Assembly (NCBI GenBank): GCA_027008665.1
Contig: JALVEA010000034.1
Location: 1 to 5,432, forward strand
Source: Thiotrichaceae bacterium
GTDB taxonomy: Bacteria; Pseudomonadota; Gammaproteobacteria; Thiotrichales; Thiotrichaceae
Direction of reading: 5' to 3'
DNA length: 5,432 nt
The position numbers were made by a program, and so were the translations under genes. Shown here one piece after another: positions 1 through 4,602 of this stretch. Numbering within the stretch: the stretch's first letter is position 1; every line of letters starts with the position of its first letter. The notes below the pieces were generated by a model. That model saw only the letters and a program-made list of their open reading frames with translations. It did no database searches and had not been told where the DNA came from.

Positions 1-596
1 CCAATAGTAGCAACATATCTATCTTCTTGCTCAGTCATAATATCGGCATTTAGCAATAAATTGAGTTGCTCACTACTATCTAATTGTAAAAAATCTATTT
101 TGTAGTAAGTATGGTAATAATGATGAACAAGCTGATTATCAATACCTTCTCTACCAGTATCAGCAACAGGTGCGGTATCAAAATGAATCAACCCAGCTTG
201 TTGAAATAAGCGACTCAACTCTTCCTTGGTCGCAGTACGATTGGTTGAACCAATCCGCAACCAGTATTTCCCATCCAGTGTTTGATAGGGTTTATCCTTA
301 CCTTTAGGTACTTCAACCGTATAGACGGTTTTATCATTAATTATCGAGCGAACAATACTAATTTGTAACGCAGGTATAATATTATTACGACTAATATTAG
401 CCAACCATGTCTCATAATCGCTTCGATCAACACCCGATATCGTCCCATTATCCTCAACTCCAATTAATAAAGTCCCTCCTAAGGTATTAGCAAACGCCAC
501 GATTTCTCTAGCAACAGAATCAGGGCGCACCTGTGCAGATTTGAATTCTATCTGTGCATTTTCACCTTGTTGGATCAGTTGTTGAATATAGGTCAT
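1..596 (-). CDS. AlbA_2 (Schlafen AlbA_2-like) domain protein, 3' end outside window
   Basis: This reading frame was found by translating the minus strand from ATG at 596. It stays open for 198 codons to the window edge, so the C-terminus is missing. Residues about 14-56 carry the family pattern: IEFKSA (16-21), then AREIVAFANTLGGTLLIGV (29-47) and DNGTISGV. A later block, KYWLRIGSTNRTATKEEL (110-127), matches the end of the AlbA_2 fold. Known members are putative nucleic-acid-binding proteins, often fused to a C-terminal winged helix or ATPase-like domain and often annotated as transcriptional regulators or RecG-like. The partner domain here cannot be seen. The start lies 10 bases after the yaiI stop with no clear Shine-Dalgarno, so the two genes are probably co-transcribed and translationally linked. 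The cellular role is unknown; the domain assignment is firm. Confidence 0.88.
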   Translation of the reverse strand, partial: MTYIQQLIQQGENAQIEFKSAQVRPDSVAREIVAFANTLGGTLLIGVEDNGTISGVDRSDYETWLANISRNNIIPALQISIVRSIINDKTVYTVEVPKGKDKPYQTLDGKYWLRIGSTNRTATKEELSRLFQQAGLIHFDTAPVADTGREGIDNQLVHHYYHTYYKIDFLQLDSSEQLNLLLNADIMTEQEDRYVATI

Positions 597-606
597 AAAA
601 ATTAGA

Positions 607-1071
607 TTAAATAGTTTTTTTGTGTTTAGAATATTTTGTTAATAAACGATCTAGCTGATTCGCAAATTTTTGTCGATCTGTTTGACTAAGCGGAGGCGGG
701 CCGCCTGTATTAACCCCGCTTGATCTTAATGTCTCCATAAAATCACGCATATTCAAACGGGCTTTAATATTTTCTTTAGTATACAACTCACCCCGAGGAT
801 TAATAGCAAGTGCTTCTTTTTCTATGACTTCAGCAGCTAATGGAATATCACCTGTAATCACTAAATCACCGCTTTCTAATCGCTTAATAATCTCATTATC
901 CGCGACATCGAAACCTGAGGAGACTTGAATAAATTTAATATACGCTGATCGAGGAATGCGTATTGCCTGATTAGCAACCAGAGTCACTTGGATTTTAGTA
1001 CGGTTAGCCGCTCTAAATAGAATTTCTTTTATCACCACAGGACATGCATCCGCATCTACCCATATTTTCAT
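607..1071 (-). CDS. yaiI: UPF0178 family protein YaiI (DUF188)
   Basis: The gene encodes 154 residues, the usual length for UPF0178/DUF188 proteins. The hallmark N-terminus KIWVDADACPVVIKEILFR is present, followed by FDVADNEI (54-61), GDLVITGDIPLAAEVI (68-83), NPRGELYT (91-98) and MRDFMETLRSSG (108-119). The conserved aspartates D6, D8, D55, D58, D69 and D75 fit the PIN-like/NYN nuclease fold proposed for the family, but no enzymatic activity is established and the biological role remains unknown. The ATG at 1071 follows AAGGAG (minus strand, 1083-1088) at 11 bases. The AlbA_2 gene follows 10 bases after the stop, suggesting one transcript. The gene appears intact and is the best chromosomal marker in the window. 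The DNA immediately upstream has been rearranged, so its original promoter may have been replaced. Confidence 0.96.
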   Translation of the reverse strand: MKIWVDADACPVVIKEILFRAANRTKIQVTLVANQAIRIPRSAYIKFIQVSSGFDVADNEIIKRLESGDLVITGDIPLAAEVIEKEALAINPRGELYTKENIKARLNMRDFMETLRSSGVNTGGPPPLSQTDRQKFANQLDRLLTKYSKHKKTI

Positions 1072-1113
1072 TATTGCTTACGCTCCTTGATTTGTAGGTA
1101 TTAAAAACTAAGC

Positions 1114-1135
1114 CTATAGAGGTTCAGATATTAAA
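1114..1135 (-). repeat. 22-nt inverted repeat, partner of 3309-3330
   Basis: Read on the minus strand this stretch begins TTTAATATCTGAAC and ends TCTATAG. It matches the plus strand at 3309-3330 in 21 of 22 bases. The copy here lies between the yaiI ribosome binding site and the KilA-N fragment; the other copy leads directly into the first REP-like unit. It probably marks a shared piece of a larger, broken element. Its function is unknown. Confidence 0.6.
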
Positions 1136-1144
1136 TTTCTTCAG

Positions 1145-1193
1145 ATAGACACCATGATTATTTTTCTCCTTCCGATCAGGCAAGGTATCAATC
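1145..1193 (-). pseudogene. 49-bp fragment of a KilA-N protein gene
   Basis: The minus strand here is identical over 49 bases to positions 2073-2121, inside the plus-strand KilA-N gene. In the corresponding frame it encodes about 16 residues beginning with IDTLPDRKEKNN and ending NHGVY. Nothing of the KilA-N gene is recognisable on either side, so this is a displaced fragment. The perfect match implies a recent copying event or strong conversion, because the two intact KilA-N genes in the window are far more diverged. It lies between a truncated small ORF (1188-1304) and yaiI. The 5' side of the fragment (near 1193) coincides with the end of that ORF's own sequence. Confidence 0.9.
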
Positions 1194-1304
1194 ACTTGCA
1201 AAACTGATTTTTTGTGCACGATAAAGACTTGCCGCCATAAAAAAGTCAGCTTCATTATTTCCAAGAGAATCAAGGATTTCATCAAATTTATTTTGTAATG
1301 TCAT
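1188..1304 (-). CDS. 38-residue truncated ORF, possibly UPF0175-type antitoxin N-terminus
   Basis: ATG at 1304 is preceded by AGGAG (minus strand, 1311-1315) at the ideal 6-base distance, so it was a real translation start. The peptide begins MTLQNKFDEILDSL and continues with ADFFMAASLYRAQKISFASD. The motif of a helix followed by aaxLYxxxKISFA resembles the segment of UPF0175 antitoxin-like proteins just before their AAELAG helix-turn-helix; this is inference from memory of the family. The natural protein should continue with that helix, but here the frame enters the 49-bp KilA-N fragment and stops within a few codons. It is therefore probably a broken gene. No matching PIN-domain toxin is visible beside it. 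It may now only supply a transcript reaching yaiI. Confidence 0.55.
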   Translation of the reverse strand: MTLQNKFDEILDSLGNNEADFFMAASLYRAQKISFASD

Positions 1305-1330
1305 AAAAAACTCCTGTTAAACCTGTCTTT

Positions 1331-1359
1331 ATTATATATCTACATTGTCCGACGAGTTT
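1331..1359 (-). promoter_or_regulatory. possible promoter of the truncated ORF and perhaps yaiI
   Basis: The minus strand contains a perfect TATAAT (1331-1336) 26 bases before the start codon at 1304. The hexamer 17 bases further upstream, AAACTC (1354-1359), is a poor -35 match. The -10 and its position before a strong ribosome binding site support a promoter, but the -35 does not. Confidence 0.35.
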
Positions 1360-1404
1360 GTATTATTTCAAACTGGAAAGTACCCAAAACCGTTGAATAG
1401 TTAG

Positions 1405-1479
1405 CTTGATAATTCACGGGATCAATTTCGGGAGTTTGTGGAATTTAGGGCGCTTGAGCTTGAGGAGGATTCTTTTTAA
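1405..1479 (+). pseudogene. C-terminal remnant of an unrecognised gene (ends LELEEDSF)
   Basis: A short open frame on the plus strand encodes LDNSRDQFREFVEF followed by RALELEEDSF and a TAA stop. A TAG lies immediately before it, so the upstream coding part has been lost. The acidic, charged tail looks like a protein C-terminus. I do not recognise the family. A second copy of its last 31 bases plus flank (2653-2683) differs by one base, which changes the stop TAA to TGA. This is weak support for the sequence having been a genuine gene end. It lies 123 bases upstream of the KilA-N gene, possibly as the former preceding gene. Confidence 0.4.
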
Positions 1480-1493
1480 TTGTTTGCATTAAA
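1463..1493 (+). repeat. 31-bp direct repeat, copy 1 (flanks KilA-N gene 1)
   Basis: The sequence starts AGGAGGATTCTTTTT and ends TTTGCATTAAA. It recurs at 2653-2683 with one mismatch (A1478/G2668), 1190 bases away. A further shared 10-mer GATAATTCAC lies upstream of each copy (1408-1417 and 2640-2649); copy 2 lacks about 40 bases between the 10-mer and the 31-mer. The two copies bracket the plus-strand KilA-N gene. Confidence 0.85.
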
Positions 1494-1602
1494 AGGCTTG
1501 GTATGGGTGGCTATCGAATAATCTCTTTTATTATTTAGAACGAGATAAAATACGGAAATTCTTAACGATAAAGGAAATATCATTATTAAAACTGATCAAA
1601 AA

Positions 1603-2310
1603 ATGACAGTTCAACTGGGTGAGGCAACGGTAACTATTCATCACAAAACCATGATAGGAAGTCTAAATGAGATTTTGGCGATTGGAAATTCTTTTCGACT
1701 TAAAAAAGGACAGCGGAAATTAGAGCTAAAGGAGTATTTAAGTAGAGAGACAACATGGGAGTTGATTCAAGCAACGGAAAGGCGTGTACATCAGGCTAAC
1801 GATAATAGCGAGAATCTCGCTATTATAGAATTTAAGGATTTTATGAGAAATAACGGTCAGTTGGAGTACTCAAAACTTATCCCTAAATTTAAGGTGATCA
1901 AAACCAAGAGAGGTAAAGGCGGTGGTACATGGGGACATCTCTACATTATGCTTGATTTAGCAACGACTTTAGATGCTGATTTTAAGGTCTTGGTTTTTGA
2001 AACCTTTGTTAAATCAAAAATACTTGAGTGGTGGGATATTGGCGGTGATAACTACATCTTGTTAAATAAAGCGATTGATACCTTGCCTGATCGGAAGGAG
2101 AAAAATAATCATGGTGTCTATATTCAGATTGCGAAGCAATTTCGTGAAAAACTTGAACTGATTAATACCAAAGGCTATAACGTCAAAGAAGCGATTGCTG
2201 AAATCCAGCAAAAAAGAGCTAACTGGGAAGACAAACTTGTTTCAATGATAGAAGTGGAGTTAATTACTTCTTATCCTCAATTAAAGGACATTCTGGCAAA
2301 ATTAAAGTGA
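1603..2310 (+). CDS. KilA-N domain protein 1 (phage-type DNA-binding protein)
   Basis: The gene encodes 235 residues. The KilA-N core is visible: NEILAIGNSFRLKKGQRKLELKEYL (22-46), a conserved TTWELIQA turn (50-57), and the hallmark GKGGGTWGHLYIMLDLATT (104-122) followed by DADFKVLVFETFVKSKI (124-140). KilA-N is a DNA-binding domain of large DNA viruses, phages and plasmids; the function of free-standing bacterial members is mostly unknown. Residues 155-235 form an extra C-terminal region (IDTLPDRKEKNNHGVYIQ; then NWEDKLVSMIEVELITSYPQLKDILAKL) that is shared with the paralogue at 3632-4273. The ATG at 1603 matches the paralogue's start, but no Shine-Dalgarno precedes it. AAGGA at 1571-1575 would instead suit an in-frame ATT at 1582. 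The gene appears intact, and a 49-bp piece of it is copied upstream of yaiI. Confidence 0.9.
   Translation: MTVQLGEATVTIHHKTMIGSLNEILAIGNSFRLKKGQRKLELKEYLSRETTWELIQATERRVHQANDNSENLAIIEFKDFMRNNGQLEYSKLIPKFKVIKTKRGKGGGTWGHLYIMLDLATTLDADFKVLVFETFVKSKILEWWDIGGDNYILLNKAIDTLPDRKEKNNHGVYIQIAKQFREKLELINTKGYNVKEAIAEIQQKRANWEDKLVSMIEVELITSYPQLKDILAKLK
2073..2121 (+). repeat. 49-bp perfect inverted repeat, partner of 1145-1193
   Basis: This segment codes for residues DTLPDRKEKNN to HGVY of KilA-N protein 1. The same 49 bases occur in inverted orientation at 1145-1193 with no mismatch. This is the donor-like copy because it sits inside an intact reading frame. Confidence 0.93.
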
Positions 2311-2375
2311 TATTAGCATCGTTGCATGTCTAAAAAATAGTTTACACTTTTTCCACCACGTTCTTGCAAAAAATC

Positions 2376-2393
2376 TTGTGAATTGATTCACAA
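2376..2393. repeat. perfect 18-nt palindrome downstream of KilA-N gene 1
   Basis: TTGTGAATTGATTCACAA has two perfect 8-base arms around TG. It lies 66 bases after the KilA-N stop codon. No T-run follows, so it is not a standard intrinsic terminator. A binding site for a dimeric protein or an mRNA 3' hairpin are both possible. Confidence 0.6.
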
Positions 2394-2403
2394 ACGACGC
2401 TAG

Positions 2404-2431
2404 CTCGTTACCAAATAAATTTAGGAACGAG
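2404..2431. repeat. imperfect palindrome (CTCGTT / AACGAG)
   Basis: Arms CTCGTT (2404-2409) and AACGAG (2426-2431) pair, extended by CC/GG past a single bulged A, around an AT-rich loop. It could form an mRNA hairpin after KilA-N gene 1. There is no T-run, so a terminator role is not supported. Confidence 0.4.
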
Positions 2432-2449
2432 ACAATATTGCAAAGACCA

Positions 2450-2491
2450 ATAACTCAGGAGTCCAAGCCTAGGCTTGGTACGACCAGTTAT
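2450..2491. repeat. 42-nt palindrome centred on CCAAGCCTAGGCTTGG
   Basis: The central 16 bases (2463-2478) are a perfect palindrome, CCAAGCCTAGGCTTGG. Outer arms ATAACT (2450-2455) and AGTTAT (2486-2491) pair around the same centre, with a 7-base unpaired stretch on each side. It would form a strong hairpin or cruciform. GCTTGGAC at 2560-2567 can also pair with GTCCAAGC at 2461-2468, giving an alternative fold. No protein-coding role is seen. Confidence 0.65.
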
Positions 2492-2791
2492 CAAATAATC
2501 CCTTGTATAAAACCAACAACGCTATTGTTTTTTTATCTGTTGTTTTATGGTACGCCCTTGCTTGGACTTGGATTCTATACCCTTGAAGGATAAAATGAGA
2601 TTAACGAGACATAGTCACCGACCTGCTCATATCTATAAAGATAATTCACCTTAGGAGGATTCTTTTTGATTGTTTGCATTAAATTGAATGTGATAGAGCG
2701 ACTTCTATTATATAAGGAGTGTAAGATTCATCTTATTATACCCCCGATGCCGATAGGCGAGGCGGGTAAAGCCACATAGCAAACATTCGCC
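2492..2791. other. gene-free stretch with repeat copy 2 and no intact gene
   Basis: Apart from the 31-bp repeat at 2653-2683, no coding frame here has a convincing start, ribosome binding site or recognisable product. The longest plus-strand frame from ATG, near 2547, gives about 35 residues without family features. A short GC-rich patch at 2741-2766 stands out against the AT-rich background and includes GATGCCGATAGGCGAGGCGGG. It has partial self-complementarity and may be the remnant of another short repeat. Confidence 0.5.
2653..2683 (+). repeat. 31-bp direct repeat, copy 2
   Basis: It matches 1463-1493 in 30 of 31 bases. In the frame used by the remnant at 1405-1479 this copy encodes only EDSF and then TGA instead of TAA. 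The homology to the left resumes at GATAATTCAC (2640-2649) after a deletion. Confidence 0.85.
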
Positions 2792-2995
2792 TTGCTTATT
2801 AGCAAGAAAAATTGTTCTCCACAATTCACTGAGCTGAACTTTCAGCCCAGTGAATATAAAGATATTAACCGACTCAATTTTGAGTTGGCTAAACGTCATG
2901 ACAATGTATTGCGTGATATTGAAAATCTTGATTGCTCCCCACAGTTTGATCTCCCCAATCCGTCCGTTTTTTCTCCCCAATATATCAGCTTTTAA
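2792..2995 (+). pseudogene. scrambled remnant of a Rha-family phage regulator
   Basis: The open frame (67 codons, first possible start TTG, no ribosome binding site) contains two pieces of the Rha domain, known from phage regulators and antirepressor-like proteins. In intact Rha proteins the order is roughly AekfgKRHDNVLRDI, then NLDCSPeF, then the LNF...EYKD segment. Here the later piece, NCSPQFTELNFQPSEYKD (2810-2863), comes first. The earlier piece, ELAKRHDNVLRDIENLDC plus SPQF (2882-2947), comes second. This looks like two partial copies joined head to tail. The frame then passes into the 22-bp iteron-like array and stops at 2993-2995. It is not expected to make a functional regulator. 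Confidence 0.6.
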
Positions 2996-3016
2996 CCCCC
3001 AATCCGTCTGCATACA
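2951..3016 (+). repeat. three tandem 22-bp iteron-like repeats, array 1
   Basis: Units lie at 2951-2972, 2973-2994 and 2995-3016 with exact 22-base spacing. They share a core CCCCAAT followed by a variable TCCGTC/ATATC-type block and a T-rich end (units 1 and 2). Spacing of two helical turns places every unit on the same DNA face, as in iterons bound by plasmid replication initiators or in partition sites. An operator array is an alternative. No initiator gene is in the window. Confidence 0.75.
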
Positions 3017-3168
3017 GCAAAAAATATTCAAATAAATTAATAACTTGAAGCCTAAGAAAACAAGATAAAACAAATTAAAACAAGAGAAACAACAGCACAA
3101 GCGATAATTTTTCCGTCACCTTTACTGATTAAATGATCACTATCAATTTTTTATTTATTTGTTGTTTG
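2951..3168 (+). repeat. long direct repeat unit, copy 1 (iterons plus AT-rich tract)
   Basis: This segment of about 218 bases recurs at 5212-5430 with only scattered substitutions and a 3-base indel. Beyond the three iteron-like units it contains an AT-rich tract (3017-3100) with several AAAACAA-type short repeats, then a highly conserved block with TTTTTCCGTCACCTTTACTG and TGATCACTATCA (3106-3145). An iteron array next to AT-rich short repeats is the classical layout of an iteron-controlled origin, but this remains inference. The left junction cuts into the Rha remnant. The right end lies about 3168, where the two copies diverge. Confidence 0.9.
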
Positions 3169-3308
3169 TTGTCTTTTGGCAATTATAAAATTAAAAAATT
3201 TACTTCGGAGCTAATAAAATATCAGCATATAGACTTTCAGATAAATAATTTCCAATAAGAGTTTATCCAAGCTTGCCACAAAGCCGTTAAAAGTTAGTAG
3301 ATTGGAAG

Positions 3309-3330
3309 TTTAATATCTGAACATCTATAG
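3309..3330 (+). repeat. 22-nt inverted repeat, partner of 1114-1135
   Basis: It matches the reverse complement of 1114-1135 in 21 of 22 bases and directly abuts the first REP-like unit starting at 3331. The stretch 3169-3308 before it holds no gene that I can support. Confidence 0.6.
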
Positions 3331-3445
3331 CTAAAAATGTAGGAGAAAAAGATTGAGGCTTTATATTGTCGGCTGGCGATGCGCAGACAGATTACACTTG
3401 AATTCTAGCTTAGTGCAATGCGCATCTTAGCCGACCTACCGTGCT
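3331..3445. repeat. REP-like palindromic unit, copy 1
   Basis: The 115-base unit recurs at 3519-3633 with two mismatches. Within it, GTCGGCTGGCGATGCGCA (3369-3386) pairs with TGCGCATCTTAGCCGAC further right, with a small internal loop. GTAGG and CCTAC form an outer pair, and CACT/AGTG an inner one. Its GC-rich arms contrast with the AT-rich surroundings. The GTCGGCT...AGCCGACCTAC type of palindrome resembles REP elements or small non-autonomous repeats common in proteobacterial genomes. It has no coding capacity. Confidence 0.85.
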
Positions 3446-3518
3446 TGAAAATAGCTTCAAATACAAAAAACACCCAATCTTGTATCAAATATTAAAACCT
3501 TTGTTGCTAATGACTATA

Positions 3519-3633
3519 CTAAAAATGTAGGAGAAAAAGATTGAGGCTTTATATTGTCGGCTGGCGATGCGCGGACAGATTACACTTGAATTCTAGCTTA
3601 GTGCAATGCGCATCTTAGCCGACCTACCGCGCT
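3519..3633. repeat. REP-like palindromic unit, copy 2
   Basis: It is 113/115 identical to copy 1 and in the same orientation, 188 bases further on, with a 73-base unrelated spacer (3446-3518). Its right end overlaps the first two bases of the stop codon of KilA-N gene 2. It therefore forms the 3' untranslated region of that gene, where its hairpin could stabilise the transcript or stop transcription. Confidence 0.88.
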
Positions 3634-4273
3634 ATAGTTTACCTATTAATTCTTTCAGATGCTCATAATTTTTTACAACACCCATTTGAAGCAAGGTAAT
3701 TAGTTTATTTTCATATTCATCTCTCAGCTCCATTTTTTCATAAGTAGCATACTCAGAGTTCCATATTAAACCTCCTTTAGGGTAATTAATATTTTCCTCA
3801 TAAAAAATCTTATCTCTTAATAATGTCGCACACTGAATATAAATACCCTTATTACTATTTTTACCTTCTCTCTCTGGCAAATATTCATCTATAGCAATAT
3901 TCAACGCTTTAAACGCATTTCCACCATCATCTCTAATTTTTAAAATATTATTATTTATAAATATATCAATAACATCAAAGTGAAAATCAGTAGATAACTT
4001 TTCAGCACAATAAATTAAAAAATGTAATTGAGCATAGGTTTTAGCATTGCGACCTCTCCCTTCTTTTCTTAAAATTTGGTCTTCTGGTACATTCAGTTTT
4101 TTAGCGGCAATGCTAATGAAATGCTTTGTTGTATCATACCCTAAAAACTGGCTCATTCTCATTGGTCGTAAGCCTTCTTTACCTCGTTGAATATTTCCTG
4201 CTGTAAATAAATTAGTCAAATTTCCCATAGCTGTCTTATGGAATATTTCTAATGTCCCTTGTGGTAATGACAC
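3632..4273 (-). CDS. KilA-N domain protein 2, diverged paralogue
   Basis: The gene encodes 213 residues from a GTG start. It aligns end to end with the KilA-N protein at 1603-2310: HKTAMGNLTNLFTAGNIQRG (12-31), MSQFLGYDTTKHFISIAAKK (40-59), GRGRNAKTYAQLHFLIYCAE (72-91) with DFHFDVIDIFINNNILKI (96-113), and IDEYLPEREGKNSNKGIYIQ (128-147). The C-terminus ENKLITLL...NYEHLKELIGKL also matches. By family it is probably DNA-binding; the biological role is unknown. A TAA stop sits directly before the GTG, so translation cannot begin further upstream in this frame, and no Shine-Dalgarno is seen. A start about 15 codons later at ATG is possible but would lose conserved residues. The stop codon overlaps a REP-like unit. 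The two KilA-N genes face each other across about 1.3 kb of repeats and fragments. Confidence 0.87.
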   Translation of the reverse strand: MSLPQGTLEIFHKTAMGNLTNLFTAGNIQRGKEGLRPMRMSQFLGYDTTKHFISIAAKKLNVPEDQILRKEGRGRNAKTYAQLHFLIYCAEKLSTDFHFDVIDIFINNNILKIRDDGGNAFKALNIAIDEYLPEREGKNSNKGIYIQCATLLRDKIFYEENINYPKGGLIWNSEYATYEKMELRDEYENKLITLLQMGVVKNYEHLKELIGKL

Positions 4274-4295
4274 TTAAAAAGTGCTAAAAATTAGC
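4271..4295. promoter_or_regulatory. two abutting 13-nt palindromes over the KilA-N gene 2 start
   Basis: CACTTAAAAAGTG (4271-4283) and GCTAAAAATTAGC (4283-4295) are both perfect palindromes around AAA and share G4283. The first contains the GTG start codon (minus strand 4271-4273). Their 12-base centre-to-centre distance fits binding on nearly one DNA face. They could be operators for the KilA-N protein itself or small mRNA hairpins covering the start. Confidence 0.6.
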
Positions 4296-4317
4296 ATTAA
4301 TAAAGGGTGTTTATCAA
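4288..4317 (-). promoter_or_regulatory. possible extended -10 promoter of KilA-N gene 2
   Basis: On the minus strand TTGATA (4312-4317) stands 18 bases before TAATTT (4288-4293), which is preceded by TGC, an extended -10 pattern. Transcription would begin near 4281, only about 8 bases before the GTG. That would give a nearly leaderless mRNA and would explain the missing Shine-Dalgarno. The -35 lies in the loop of the large palindrome and the -10 overlaps the small one. Confidence 0.4.
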
Positions 4318-4334
4318 ATACCCTTTATTAATGC
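4294..4334. repeat. 41-nt perfect-arm inverted repeat upstream of KilA-N gene 2
   Basis: GCATTAATAAAGGGT (4294-4308) pairs perfectly with ACCCTTTATTAATGC (4320-4334) around an 11-base loop. Pairing continues for three more bases beyond one mismatch. It lies in the upstream region shared by KilA-N gene 2 and the zinc-ribbon gene. It can act as a DNA operator with two half sites about two turns apart, or as a hairpin. No T-run follows on the side where a terminator would be needed. Confidence 0.75.
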
Positions 4335-4511
4335 AAATAAATTACATGTTTTCAGTCATAAAAATAGCGTGGTCTTTACCAGTAGTTTTGATATAAATTT
4401 AATACAATCATTCACTTATAGTGATATTTTAATAGACCATAGATTGACCAATATTTAATAGAAGAATCTTTTTGGAAAAAACAAAAGACTATAAGCACTT
4501 ATTAATTAATT
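4335..4511. other. divergent intergenic DNA, no gene seen
   Basis: This very AT-rich stretch separates the minus-strand KilA-N gene from the promoter of the plus-strand zinc-ribbon gene. No open frame of note, long repeat or RNA gene is recognisable in it. Confidence 0.6.
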
Positions 4512-4540
4512 TTGGTTAAATTACTTGCAGCATCTATAAT
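4512..4540 (+). promoter_or_regulatory. sigma-70 type promoter of the zinc-ribbon gene
   Basis: TTGGTT (4512-4517) and a perfect TATAAT (4535-4540) are separated by the optimal 17 bases. Transcription would start near 4547, leaving a leader of about 56 bases. The promoter is framed by an inverted repeat, TTGGTTA (4512-4518) and TAACCAA (4544-4550), overlapping the -35 and the start site, as an operator might. A second palindrome TTAGTA-TAAA-TACTAA (4556-4571) lies in the leader. Confidence 0.65.
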
Positions 4541-4602
4541 ATATAACCAAATAATTTAGTATAAATACTAAGCGAAACAATCTGAATTTATGGGGACTTA
4601 TT

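Noticed and set aside
2951..3016. CRISPR array
   Set aside because: The 22-base units are directly contiguous with no unique spacers, and only three are present.
2850..3035. 61-codon plus-strand frame
   Set aside because: It overlaps the Rha remnant in another frame and continues through the iteron repeats and AT-rich tract; no recognisable product.
2708..3100. 130-codon minus-strand open frame, cysteine- and leucine-rich
   Set aside because: It lies antisense to the Rha remnant and crosses the iteron-like repeat; composition is that of an AT-rich shadow frame, with no ribosome binding site or family motif.
3263..3271. DnaA box near the iteron-like unit (TTATCCAAG)
   Set aside because: Two mismatches at the most conserved end of the TTATNCACA consensus in an AT-rich region; expected by chance.
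3169..3308. Minus-strand coding remnant (frame with GFVASLDKLLLEIIYLK)
   Set aside because: The frame is short, has no start and cannot be assigned to any family with confidence; a transposase tail was considered but not supportable.
3519..3633. Integron attC site or cassette structure
   Set aside because: The palindrome lacks recognisable RYYYAAC/GTTRRRY core sites and no integrase is present.
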